Positions 8,734 through 17,481 of a stretch of DNA of 64,000 nt are shown piece after piece. Made by a program: the position numbers and the translations under genes. The notes under the pieces are model-generated. The model was not told the DNA's origin and searched no databases. It saw nothing but the letters and a program-made list of their open reading frames with translations. The DNA comes from Labilibaculum sp. (GTDB lineage: Bacteria > Bacteroidota > Bacteroidia > Bacteroidales > Marinifilaceae), in the NCBI GenBank assembly GCA_016342745.1, contig JAEINT010000017.1:1-64000 (forward strand), written 5' to 3'. Position 1 is the stretch's first letter; every line of letters begins with the position of its first letter.

Positions 8734-9564
8734 TTAAGCTTTATTCTTTAAGCAACACTGTTTGTATTTTTTCCCCGATCCACAAGGACAAGAATCATTT
8801 CTATTGATCTTCCCTCCTTGCTCAATTGGAGCTTCAGCTGAAGCAAATATGTGTTCCATGTGTTGGTAATGATTTTTCCATTCTGGATCTCGCATTTCGC
8901 AAAAAGCACTTCCTTTTTGAAAATCATTTACTTTACCTTCCATCACATCAATATAGTATTGCAATTCAATAGCAGTATGCTTTCCCTCGAATTTACTTCG
9001 CATGCTTTTAAACTTGGCAAGCGTATCTTCTCTCATCAAGTCACCTAGTACTCGTACATAATGATCTACCCAATGAAAGTTTTCTTTCTCTAGAATTGCA
9101 TGAATGCGATTAAACTGATTTTCAAGGGCATAATACAAAGCCTCGAAACAGTAAATGTATGGCTTCTTATTGTCCTCTTTAATGTTTTCTTCAATAAAAT
9201 CCAGTACTGCGCTTACACACTTTTCTGGATATTCTCGTGCCAATAAACCTACTAAATAAACCGCCTGTTCGTTCAATAAATCCCAATCTTCTTCTACGTT
9301 AAACAAATCTAATAAAGGTGCTATTAAATCTGTTGACAAATGCTTTTCAGCAACAACACAATACCATAAAGGAGCTGGCATCATCATTCTGTATTCATCG
9401 GAATAGAATGCTTCCCCATTGTAGGCATTTTTAAGTGCATACACTAGTTTTTCACTAATATCTTTATTGCTTTCCTGATTTCTCAAAAAATCAATTGCTT
9501 CATATGGAATTCCCTTTAATTGGGTATCGATTGTATCGAATGCGTGTTTTGTGGATCGGATCAT
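8734..9564 (-). CDS. DUF1186-like protein with C-terminal SEC-C zinc motif
   Basis: A 276-residue protein. The first about 230 residues form an alpha-helical, HEAT-like region resembling DUF1186. The last about 25 residues are a SEC-C motif (NRNDSCPCGSGKKYKQCC), the zinc-binding segment also found at the end of SecA, which contacts SecB or ribosomes. Function is unknown; an adaptor or chaperone-related role is a family-level guess. A TATCTTTG element at 9582-9589 lies about 20 nt before the start. Another SEC-C protein of a different family is encoded at 26586-27071. Confidence 0.8.
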   Translation of the reverse strand: MIRSTKHAFDTIDTQLKGIPYEAIDFLRNQESNKDISEKLVYALKNAYNGEAFYSDEYRMMMPAPLWYCVVAEKHLSTDLIAPLLDLFNVEEDWDLLNEQAVYLVGLLAREYPEKCVSAVLDFIEENIKEDNKKPYIYCFEALYYALENQFNRIHAILEKENFHWVDHYVRVLGDLMREDTLAKFKSMRSKFEGKHTAIELQYYIDVMEGKVNDFQKGSAFCEMRDPEWKNHYQHMEHIFASAEAPIEQGGKINRNDSCPCGSGKKYKQCCLKNKA

Positions 9565-9581
9565 AATTCTAAATTATTCGG

Positions 9582-9589
9582 CAAAGATA
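9582..9589 (-). promoter_or_regulatory. Candidate -7 element before the SEC-C gene
   Basis: The minus strand reads TATCTTTG, an exact match to the Bacteroidota TAnnTTTG -7 box, with a leader of about 10-20 nt to the ATG. No TTTG is seen 19-21 nt upstream, so only half of the promoter is supported. Confidence 0.35.
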
Positions 9590-9644
9590 TAGATTATTCA
9601 TTCTTATCAGGAATTAATTAGATTCTTTACAACAGTAACGAGCA

Positions 9645-9674
9645 TAAAAAAGCCCTGAATTTACATTCAGGGCT
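9645..9674 (-). terminator. Terminator of the RND efflux operon
   Basis: AGCCCTGAAT and ATTCAGGGCT form a perfect 10-bp stem with a 4-nt loop, followed on the minus strand by six T. It lies 28 bp past the stop of the DUF2892 gene, the last gene of the operon. Confidence 0.9.
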
Positions 9675-9701
9675 CACAATTCAAAACTAAACCTATAGAG
9701 A

Positions 9702-9890
9702 TTAATTCTCCACTTTAAAAACTTTTCGTAAAATATCATCCATCAAACACCATTTGGTAATTGATGATTGTAATAAGTTAAGGCCAACAAAAGCAGTTAG
9801 CAACAACCAATTAATATTAACATAGAATGCCAATAGAATGCTAACAAGCACCAAAATTCCAGCAATCGCTCTAATAATTCGTTCTCTCAT
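9702..9890 (-). CDS. DUF2892 small membrane protein
   Basis: A 62-residue protein with the DUF2892 (YgaP-type inner-membrane) layout: a short basic N terminus (MRERIIRAIAG), two hydrophobic helices (about 8-25 and 28-44), then a Cys-containing tail (KWCLMDDILRKVF). The C-terminal Cys47 lies where many family members carry a CP or CxxxD segment. It follows the PII-like gene by 18 nt and is the last gene of the RND operon. The function of DUF2892 is unknown; association with rhodanese and efflux genes suggests sulfur or metal stress. Confidence 0.75.
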   Translation of the reverse strand: MRERIIRAIAGILVLVSILLAFYVNINWLLLTAFVGLNLLQSSITKWCLMDDILRKVFKVEN

Positions 9891-9908
9891 TTTATTGTAA
9901 TTAAAACT

Positions 9909-10217
9909 TTAAATAAACTTTTCAACATCCAGCATATAAGCATGAATTGGACTACAACAATCTATTTCATTATTGAATTTTGAGATCTGATTCATTAAGT
10001 CAGAACCTTTTTCTTCGTTTAGGAAGGCAAAAGTTGCTGTTGAATCGTAATGGTCTTTACTTGAAGCAAACCAATTGGGTGCTTCACAATCTTTATTGTG
10101 TTTTTGTGTATAACCTTTCACATCAAATTCGCTATAAGCTTCTACTCCTGAAGCTTGATAAAGCTTTTTCAAATCATCGTAAAAAGCACTTACACAAAAT
10201 ATAATTACAACTTTCAT
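9909..10217 (-). CDS. Small PII-like protein linked to RND pump
   Basis: A 102-residue cytosolic protein. It starts with a beta strand MKVVIIFCVSAF, then a helix YDDLKKLYQASGVEAYSEFDVKGYTQ, and ends with strands and a helix (STATFAFLNEE, then GSDLMNQISKFN). This beta-alpha-beta-beta-alpha-beta pattern resembles PII-like and divalent-ion tolerance proteins. It has Cys and His residues (Cys8, His40, Cys44, Cys86 and Cys87 by count) that could bind metal. Its start lies 12 nt after the pump gene stop, so it is part of the efflux operon. A role in sensing the pump substrate is inference; no Pfam family is confidently recognised. Confidence 0.6.
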   Translation of the reverse strand: MKVVIIFCVSAFYDDLKKLYQASGVEAYSEFDVKGYTQKHNKDCEAPNWFASSKDHYDSTATFAFLNEEKGSDLMNQISKFNNEIDCCSPIHAYMLDVEKFI

Positions 10218-10229
10218 ATCGACATGTTT

Positions 10230-13200
10230 TTATTGATCACTCTTATTTGATACCTCTTCACTGCTTTCTGATAACTGATCACTGTTTTTTACAGGATATT
10301 TCTTTTTCTCTGTGATATAATAAATCAATGGAACGATTACCAGAGTTAAAAATGTTGAAGCAATTGAACCACCCATTAAGGAAATTGCTAAACCTTGAAA
10401 AATTGGATCAAAAAGAATTACCACAGCACCAATTACTACCGTACCTGCTGTCAACAAAATAGGCGTTGTTCGAACAGCTCCAGCTTCTATAACGGCTTCT
10501 TTTATTGGAACACCATCCTCTAATCTAAGATTTATAAAGTCGATCAAGAGAATTGCATTCCTCACCATAATCCCGGCAAGGGCAATTAAACCAATCATTG
10601 AAGTTGCCGTAAAGAAAGCACCCATTAACCAGTGTCCAACTAATATTCCAACTAGAGATAATGGAATTGAAACCATCATTACAAATGGAACTTTAAAGTT
10701 CTGAAACCAACCAATAATCAACATATAGATGACCAAAAGCACAACTGCAAAAGCAGTACCTAAGTCTCGGAATACTTCGTAAGTAATTTGCCACTCACCA
10801 TCCCATTTCAAGCTATAATTATCTTCGAAAAATGGTTGTTGGGTGTATTCTTCAACCAATTCGTATCCTTCTGGAACAGAAACGTCTCCTAATTGGTCCG
10901 AAATATTCATAATTCCATAAACTGGACTTTCTAACTCTCCAGCAACATCGGCAGTTACATACACAACTCGCTTCTGATTCTTTCGATAGATACTCTTTTC
11001 CTTAATCTTTTCTTTAATCTCCACAATATCTCCCAACGGTATCAATTGTCCTGATTGAGTAAGAATATTGATTTTCTTAAGATCAGTTAAACTGCTTCTA
11101 TCCTGCTCTTGTAAGCGCAAGTTAATACCAACCTGATCGTGTTCCGACTCTTGGTACAAATTTGAAACCTCATGACCTCGAAGAGCCATATTTAAGGTAT
11201 GAACAACTTGCTGTGTAGATACTCCTGCAAGCATTGCTTTCTCTTTATTCACATTGAATTGAAATTCTGTCTGATCATCCTCTACAAACCAATCCACATC
11301 CACAACATCATCAGTCTTCGCAAAAATAGTCTTCACCTGTTCAGCAACATTTTGCTGTCCTTCCAAATTTGGACCATATATTTCTGCAACCAAAGTTGAC
11401 ATTACTGGAGGTCCTGGTGGAACTTCAACAACTTTTACATTTGCATTGAATTTTTCTCCAATAGCTTGTAAACCAGGTCGCATTGCTTTCGCGATATCAT
11501 GACTTTGTTCATCTCTATCGTTCTTGTGAGTTAAATTCACCTGAATATCAGCAACATTCGAACCTCTACGTAAATCGTAATGTCGAACCAAACCATTAAA
11601 ATTCATTGGAGCTGCTGTTCCAACATAAGTTTGATAATTTACAACATTCTCTTGCTGAGAGATATAAAAAGCCAATTCTTTCGTTACTGCAGCTGTTCGC
11701 TCCAGAGTTGTTCCTTCAGGCATATCAATTACGACCTGAAATTCATTTTTATTATCAAAAGGAAGCATTTTAACTGCCACTTGTTTGAAATAAATTAAGG
11801 TCGTTGAAGCCAATAACAAAACGGTAACAACACTGATAAATGTCCAGCGCTTCCATCTCGATTCTAACATTGGTAAAATCGTTGCAGAGTACATTTTATA
11901 AACGATAGAATCTTCAAGCTTAAATGCTTTTTTAGATTTGTCTTCATCATCATTAAAACGCAACAAACGATAAGCTAGATAAGGAGTAATGGTTAAAGCT
12001 ACTAACAAAGAAAAAATCATTGCAATAGCAGCACCAATAGGCATAGGACTCATATATGGCCCCATTAAACCCGAAACAAATACCATAGGCAATACTGCCG
12101 CAATTACAGTAAAAGTGGCTAATATAGTAGGATTACCAACTTCATCGATAGAACGCAAGGCTGCTTGCATAAACGGCAATTGCTTCATCTTAAAATGTCG
12201 ATGCATGTTCTCCGCAATAATAATGGAGTCATCAACAACAATTCCCGTGACAAATACCAAAGCAAAAAGTGTAATTCTATTTAAAGTATAATCAAGGAAA
12301 TAATAGCTAAACATGGTTAATGCGAAGGTTATTGGCACTGATAAAAACACAACCAAACCACCACGCCAGCCCATTGCAAGCATCACAACAAATGTTACGG
12401 CAATAATAGCCCCTAACAAGTGCATCAATAACTCAGCAACCTTGTCTGAAGCACTTTCTCCATAATTACGAGTCACTTCAACTTTTACATCCGAAGGAAT
12501 TAAATCTTTTTCTAAAGCAGTTATTTTTGTTAAAATTTGTTCTGCAACCTTCATTGCATCGGCACCTCGGCGCTTCGCAACCGAAATGGTTACTGCAGGA
12601 TACTCCCCTTTGGCAAACTCTTTTGCTTCATTCACATTTCCATAACCAAAACTCACATATTGCGATGGAATTTCTGGACCGTCAATTACTTGTGCAACTT
12701 GTTTTAAATAAATTGGACTTTCCTTATAGACCCCAACAACCAAATTCGCTACATCTTCCGAATTTTCAAGAAAACGGCCTGTTTCAACCAAGTATTCTGT
12801 ATCATGACTGTTAAAAGATCCTGATCCAATTTGCTGATTCGATATCTCAATCTGTTTGGCAATACTCAAAGCATCAATATGATAGGCCGCCATCTGTTCT
12901 CGATTCAAAAGAACTCGAACCTGACGTGAACGACCACCAATCACCTTTGTTTCAGATACTTCAGCAACTTTTTCAATTTCATTATTTACCTCTTGAGCCA
13001 ATCTTTTTAACTGAAAATCGTTATAATTTTCACTCCAAAAAGTTAAACCTAAAACGGGCACATCATCAATTGCACGTGTTTTTATCAATGGTAATGAAGT
13101 ACCTTTTGGCATTTGATCCATGTGCTTCATAATCTCATTGTACATCTTAACCAAGGATCTTTCAATATCCTCACCAACGTAAAACTGTACAATCAACATC

Positions 13201-13481
13201 GCTTGTCCTGGCATAGAGGTAGAATAAACATATTCTACACCTGGGATATTTGCAACAACTTTTTCAAGCGGCTGCATAACTCTCGATTCTATTTCCGATG
13301 GACTAGCACCTGGATATCGTAAAAAGATATCGGCAATTGGTACATCTATTTGTGGTTCCTCTTCTCTAGGCGTTAGGTAAGCACTATACATACCAATTAC
13401 CATAAAGGCAACCATTAAGAGAGGAGTTAATTTAGAATTTATAAATTGTTTGGCTAATTGGCCCGCAATTCCTGTTTTCAT
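10230..13481 (-). CDS. RND efflux pump inner-membrane permease (AcrB family)
   Basis: A 1083-residue protein with the duplicated RND layout: one N-terminal TM helix, a large periplasmic porter/docking loop (about 35-335), six TM helices, a second periplasmic loop, and five more helices. The proton-relay helix has GIVVDDSIIIAENMHRHF, with the paired Asp found in AcrB TM4. Length is typical (about 1030-1080). It would export toxic compounds, with proton import, through the TolC and adaptor proteins encoded upstream. The subtype looks like the HAE/MdtB-like group rather than the CusA metal group, but sequence alone does not fix the substrate. Third gene of the operon. Confidence 0.95.
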   Translation of the reverse strand: MKTGIAGQLAKQFINSKLTPLLMVAFMVIGMYSAYLTPREEEPQIDVPIADIFLRYPGASPSEIESRVMQPLEKVVANIPGVEYVYSTSMPGQAMLIVQFYVGEDIERSLVKMYNEIMKHMDQMPKGTSLPLIKTRAIDDVPVLGLTFWSENYNDFQLKRLAQEVNNEIEKVAEVSETKVIGGRSRQVRVLLNREQMAAYHIDALSIAKQIEISNQQIGSGSFNSHDTEYLVETGRFLENSEDVANLVVGVYKESPIYLKQVAQVIDGPEIPSQYVSFGYGNVNEAKEFAKGEYPAVTISVAKRRGADAMKVAEQILTKITALEKDLIPSDVKVEVTRNYGESASDKVAELLMHLLGAIIAVTFVVMLAMGWRGGLVVFLSVPITFALTMFSYYFLDYTLNRITLFALVFVTGIVVDDSIIIAENMHRHFKMKQLPFMQAALRSIDEVGNPTILATFTVIAAVLPMVFVSGLMGPYMSPMPIGAAIAMIFSLLVALTITPYLAYRLLRFNDDEDKSKKAFKLEDSIVYKMYSATILPMLESRWKRWTFISVVTVLLLASTTLIYFKQVAVKMLPFDNKNEFQVVIDMPEGTTLERTAAVTKELAFYISQQENVVNYQTYVGTAAPMNFNGLVRHYDLRRGSNVADIQVNLTHKNDRDEQSHDIAKAMRPGLQAIGEKFNANVKVVEVPPGPPVMSTLVAEIYGPNLEGQQNVAEQVKTIFAKTDDVVDVDWFVEDDQTEFQFNVNKEKAMLAGVSTQQVVHTLNMALRGHEVSNLYQESEHDQVGINLRLQEQDRSSLTDLKKINILTQSGQLIPLGDIVEIKEKIKEKSIYRKNQKRVVYVTADVAGELESPVYGIMNISDQLGDVSVPEGYELVEEYTQQPFFEDNYSLKWDGEWQITYEVFRDLGTAFAVVLLVIYMLIIGWFQNFKVPFVMMVSIPLSLVGILVGHWLMGAFFTATSMIGLIALAGIMVRNAILLIDFINLRLEDGVPIKEAVIEAGAVRTTPILLTAGTVVIGAVVILFDPIFQGLAISLMGGSIASTFLTLVIVPLIYYITEKKKYPVKNSDQLSESSEEVSNKSDQ

Positions 13482-13547
13482 GTTTTTTCTGATTTAGAAT
13501 TTAACCTTCTTTTATCTGTAAGAAGGAAATCAACTTGATAAACCTCT

Positions 13548-14633
13548 TTATTGAACTTCTACTTTAGCTCCATCCCAAATTTTTCCCTTGTAGGACAAAA
13601 TATACTTCTCTCCATCACTTAAGCCCGAAAGTACTTCAATATTCTCTCCGGAAGATTTTCCAGTTCTAATCCAACGAAGCATCGCTGTCCCACTTTGACT
13701 AAGGGTATAAACACCAGTCAACTGTCCTTTATGAACCAGCACACTTTTTGGAATCACAATTGAAGGCATACCCCCTTTTTCAATCATTACATTGGCATAC
13801 ATGCCCGAGTACAATTTTGCTATTTGATCCTTAGTCGGTTGTAAAACAATTTTAGCTTCGAATTGATTTCCGGTGTATTGTGACGATGGATTTACCTCTG
13901 CAACAACACCACTAATTTGTACATCACCCAAAGCACTTACTTTTACAAGAACAGGATCCTTCTTTTTAATTTTTGAAATTTCAGTTTCGGGAATTCTAGC
14001 CATTACTTTAAACTGATTTTGTTTCTCAATGGCAACCAATGGCATTCCTGGAGAAGCCAAATCTCCCTCATTCATATATTTACGTGTAACCACACCATTA
14101 TAAGGAGCTTTTATACTTGTGTATCGCAACATTTCTTCAACCTCTACGCCCATTTCATTGGCAGCTTCCAAATTGGCCTTTGTCATATTGTACTGCGTTG
14201 TGATATCATCCATCTCTTTTTGAGAAGCACTTTTCTGCTCAAACAACACAGTGAATCGATCAAAGTCCTTCTTAGCATTTTCATAAGCTGCATTTGCTGC
14301 CAATTTATTTGCTTTTACTTGTGCTTTTTTAGCTTCAATATCTTTAGCATGAATTTGAACTAAAACTTGTCCTTTAGAAACCTTTTGTCCTGTTTCTACA
14401 TTATACTTTGCAATTTGACCCATGATTCGAGTACTTAAATTCGAATGTGTTTCTGCCTCTATTTTACCCGAAAAGCTCATCAATTCCGGTTGGTTTTCCA
14501 TTTTTATAGTCTTTACGGATACAATAAGATTTGCTTTTGCAGTTTCCTTTGCGGTCGTTTTCTCTCCACAAGATTGTAAGGTCAATCCTCCTAGAGTTAT
14601 AAGTCCTATAATTAAAAGATTCTTTGAATTCAT
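13548..14633 (-). CDS. RND efflux periplasmic adaptor (membrane fusion protein)
   Basis: A 361-residue adaptor with a lipoprotein signal (GGLTLQSCGEK; lipidated Cys22). The order is barrel-sandwich/lipoyl half (QIAKYNVETGQKVSKGQVLV), a coiled-coil hairpin (about 105-165), a second lipoyl half with SIKAPYNGVVTRKYMNEGDL, a beta-barrel domain and a membrane-proximal C terminus. It would bridge the permease and the TolC channel in the periplasm. The gap to tolC is 26 nt and to the permease 66 nt, so the three are co-transcribed. Confidence 0.94.
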   Translation of the reverse strand: MNSKNLLIIGLITLGGLTLQSCGEKTTAKETAKANLIVSVKTIKMENQPELMSFSGKIEAETHSNLSTRIMGQIAKYNVETGQKVSKGQVLVQIHAKDIEAKKAQVKANKLAANAAYENAKKDFDRFTVLFEQKSASQKEMDDITTQYNMTKANLEAANEMGVEVEEMLRYTSIKAPYNGVVTRKYMNEGDLASPGMPLVAIEKQNQFKVMARIPETEISKIKKKDPVLVKVSALGDVQISGVVAEVNPSSQYTGNQFEAKIVLQPTKDQIAKLYSGMYANVMIEKGGMPSIVIPKSVLVHKGQLTGVYTLSQSGTAMLRWIRTGKSSGENIEVLSGLSDGEKYILSYKGKIWDGAKVEVQ

Positions 14634-14659
14634 ATCGGTTAATTCTTTAGTAAGATTGT

Positions 14660-15994
14660 TTATTGTAATTCTTTCTCTAGCAGTAATTCCAATTGAAAAA
14701 CAGCTACATGATAATTGTACAAGCTATTGATATAGTCCAGGTTTCTCGCCATAGAAATGGTTTCTGAATAGAGTATATCCGTTGTTTTTTCAAGACCTTG
14801 TTTATATCTATTGGTTCTAATTCGTAGTGCTTCTTCTGCCTGCTCTTTAGCCAATCGACTCAACTCTATTTTATCGTATGCAACTTGCAAATCTCTTTTT
14901 GCTGATTTTACCTCCATGCTATTTCTAGACAAGTAATCTGCAAAATCCAATTCTGAAATTTTCAATTCAGCCTTTGCCTTCTGTACTTTTGCAATATTCT
15001 TATAACCATTAAATAAATTCCACGATAGACTTGCTCCAATCATGTAATTATTAGCAGAGCTACCCAATAGTTGATCATCATTCCATTCATAGGCTCCAAA
15101 AGCATTTAAACGTGGTAAGAATTGCATTTTCTGCGATTTCAAAATGCTTTCGCGAGCTTCAACACCTTTTCGATAAGCATTAATATCTGATCGATTTTCA
15201 ACCTGGAATGATTCATTTAAACCACTTAATAAACTTGGTTTCTTATTTAATGAATCTGTAGTTTCAATAATTACATTTATATCTAGGCCTAACAAATAAG
15301 CTAAATATTCTCCTGCTCTTCTTTTATTGTTTTTGGCATCAGAAAGTTGATTGTCTATTTCTAATACCCGCACCTTAGCAGATAATAAATCTGCTTCTTG
15401 TACATATCCTTGATCTAAATTATTCTTGGTTACCTGTAAAGCCGAATTGGCCATTTTTTTTGATGCATTCAATACAATTACAGCCTCTTGTGCTAATTCC
15501 AGTTGGTAATAAGCCTTTTTAACTTCAAATTTGGTAAACTTTATTGTTCGTTCCGTTTGAAAATCTATGGCTTGCATCTTAGCATTTGCCGCTCTTCTGC
15601 CATATATTCCATCGATATTAATTAGAGGTTGCTGAACTTCAATTTTAGTATTGAAATTTTCACTCCTTCCTGGATCATTAAGAAATATTGGATTAAAATC
15701 TGCTTGAGTTGTAGTTTTTTGTTTGAGTTTAAACCCAAAACTTGCTAAAGGATCATTTGTTATAACACCTGTATGAGAAAGGTTTACAATAGGTAAAAAA
15801 ACAGAATTCGTTTGACGGTAATCTGCTTTAGCAGCTCGCCCTTTTTCTTTTGCTTTATTGATTTCCCAATTGTTTTCGGAAGCCTTTTCAATAGCATTTT
15901 TCAAACTTAACTTCAATACTGACTCTTGAGCTTTTCCTGCTAAAGGGAAAAACAATAATAGTAGCCAAATGAAATAAATAGTGAGGTTTCGCAT
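14660..15994 (-). CDS. TolC family outer-membrane efflux channel
   Basis: A 444-residue protein with signal peptide (about 1-22) and two repeats of the outer-membrane efflux protein domain: long helices separated by short strands, including LSLKNAIEKASENNWEINKA and a closing RYKQGLEKTTDILYSETI. Length is normal for TolC/CusC-like channels. It forms the trimeric exit duct of the pump. It is the first gene of the operon, 25 nt downstream of a near-perfect Bacteroidota promoter at 16020-16051. No transcriptional repressor is encoded next to it, so regulation is by a distant gene or constitutive. Confidence 0.94.
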   Translation of the reverse strand: MRNLTIYFIWLLLLFFPLAGKAQESVLKLSLKNAIEKASENNWEINKAKEKGRAAKADYRQTNSVFLPIVNLSHTGVITNDPLASFGFKLKQKTTTQADFNPIFLNDPGRSENFNTKIEVQQPLINIDGIYGRRAANAKMQAIDFQTERTIKFTKFEVKKAYYQLELAQEAVIVLNASKKMANSALQVTKNNLDQGYVQEADLLSAKVRVLEIDNQLSDAKNNKRRAGEYLAYLLGLDINVIIETTDSLNKKPSLLSGLNESFQVENRSDINAYRKGVEARESILKSQKMQFLPRLNAFGAYEWNDDQLLGSSANNYMIGASLSWNLFNGYKNIAKVQKAKAELKISELDFADYLSRNSMEVKSAKRDLQVAYDKIELSRLAKEQAEEALRIRTNRYKQGLEKTTDILYSETISMARNLDYINSLYNYHVAVFQLELLLEKELQ

Positions 15995-16019
15995 TTTTAT
16001 ATGTTCTTTAATTTCGGTT

Positions 16020-16051
16020 CAAATCTAATCAAGAATATCCAAACATCCAAA
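16020..16051 (-). promoter_or_regulatory. Promoter of the tolC-RND operon
   Basis: On the minus strand TTTG (16048-16051) is followed after exactly 20 nt by TAGATTTG (16020-16027), matching the Bacteroidota primary-sigma consensus TTTG/N19-21/TAnnTTTG. The predicted start site lies near 16013, leaving a leader of about 20 nt before the tolC ATG. Confidence 0.75.
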
Positions 16052-16181
16052 TATATACATGTGTGTGGTTTTATTTATTTTTCTATATACTATTTGATTT
16101 TCTTTATATACATTGAAATTTAACAGATTACGGACTAAAAAACAATTATTATTTTAAATAATGTGAAAATAATCACGACAT

Positions 16182-16214
16182 AAAAAAAGACCTTCCTATT
16201 TGAGGAAAGCCTTT
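16182..16214 (-). terminator. Terminator of the M48-cinA operon
   Basis: The minus strand reads AAAGGCTTTCCT, a short AT loop, AGGAAGGTCTTTTTTT: a GC-containing stem with a T-run. It lies 24 bp downstream of the cinA stop. Confidence 0.7.
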
Positions 16215-16237
16215 GTATATAAAGACGTATGAGTCTT

Positions 16238-17476
16238 TTATTTTTCTAATAATTTGCGTAACATATTCAATGCATTTAAGGAAGCAACTTTTATGTTCCG
16301 TTCCCTGTTTTTGTATAAATCAAGCTTCGTTGAGCTTAAATGGTCCGGTCCAGCAATGGCAACCCAAACGGTTCCAACTGGTTTTTCATCCGTTCCACCA
16401 TCAGGTCCAGCAATACCAGAAGTAGCAATTGCATAATCGACATTTAATAAATCTCGAACACCCATAGCCATTTGTTCTACTACTTGTTGACTAACTGCAC
16501 CATATTCCAACAAATCATCAGCATTTACCTTTAAAACACTTTCCTTTATTTCATTTGAATAAGCAACCACAGCACCTTTAAAATAAATAGAACTTCCCGC
16601 AAGCGAAGTAAATAAATGTGCAATATTCCCACCTGTACAACTTTCTGCCGTTCCAACCGTTTTTCCTTTTTTAGATAAAAGTTTAGCAACAGCCAACTCC
16701 ATTGGTTGGTCATCGAAACCAAATATATTTTCAGGTATAATTTCAATCAATTTAGCTGTTTGCTCTTCTACAATTCTCTCCAATTCTTTTCGATCTGCCC
16801 CTATCAAACTCAGTCGCAAACGAAGTACTCCTGGAGAAGGCAAATAAGCCAACTTAACACAAGTTGGTAAATTTGCTTCCCATTCCTCAAGCATTTCGGC
16901 TAAAACCGATTCACCTATACCTTGAACCATTACGGTTTTATGAAGAATTTCTGGCGTTGAAAAGTGCGTTGTCAAATTTCCTAATAAGCCATTTTTCATG
17001 ATTCCTTTCATCTCAAAAGGAACACCTGGCATTGAAATTATCACTTTACCCTCTTTTTCGAACCACATGCATGGCGCCGTACCATAATTATTGGTAATGA
17101 TTCTGGCTCGATCTGGGACCAATGCTTGTTCTTCATTAAAACGATTCATTGGAATCCCTCTTGCAGCTAGTCTTTCCTTTATTCTCTCGTATAATAAATC
17201 ATCTTGAACTAAAGCCATCTCAAAAAAATCACTTAATGTTTTCTTGGTAATATCATCGTTGGTTGGTCCCAAGCCCCCAGTAATTAATACCAAAGAAACT
17301 CTTTCCATTGCCTGTTCCATCGAGGAAACAATATCTTCTTTTTGATCAGAGATACTTGTAATCTTACTTACATTAATCCCAATGGCATTTAACTCCTTGG
17401 CCATCCATGCAGAATTTGTATCAACAATTTGACCAATTAATATTTCATCTCCGATGGTAATTATTTCTGCTTGCAT
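16238..17476 (-). CDS. cinA: CinA nicotinamide-nucleotide amidohydrolase/PncC-type protein
   Basis: A 412-residue two-domain protein. The N-terminal MoCF/COG1058 domain (about 1-170) has GDEILIGQIVDTNS and TGGLGPTNDDITKK and is an ADP-ribose/NMN-related pyrophosphatase in characterised homologues. The C-terminal CinA/PncC domain (about 255-412) has GTAESCTGG and ATSGIAGPDGGT, with the deamidase Ser/Lys active-site region. Together they recycle nicotinamide mononucleotide in NAD turnover. Its start lies 5 nt from the stop of the M48 protease gene, so it is the second gene of that operon. Confidence 0.96.
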   Translation of the reverse strand: MQAEIITIGDEILIGQIVDTNSAWMAKELNAIGINVSKITSISDQKEDIVSSMEQAMERVSLVLITGGLGPTNDDITKKTLSDFFEMALVQDDLLYERIKERLAARGIPMNRFNEEQALVPDRARIITNNYGTAPCMWFEKEGKVIISMPGVPFEMKGIMKNGLLGNLTTHFSTPEILHKTVMVQGIGESVLAEMLEEWEANLPTCVKLAYLPSPGVLRLRLSLIGADRKELERIVEEQTAKLIEIIPENIFGFDDQPMELAVAKLLSKKGKTVGTAESCTGGNIAHLFTSLAGSSIYFKGAVVAYSNEIKESVLKVNADDLLEYGAVSQQVVEQMAMGVRDLLNVDYAIATSGIAGPDGGTDEKPVGTVWVAIAGPDHLSSTKLDLYKNRERNIKVASLNALNMLRKLLEK

Positions 17477-17481
17477 TTTGC

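Noticed and set aside
10230-13481. Several plus-strand open frames inside the RND permease gene
   Set aside because: They are antisense shadows of a full-length conserved pump and have no protein-family features.
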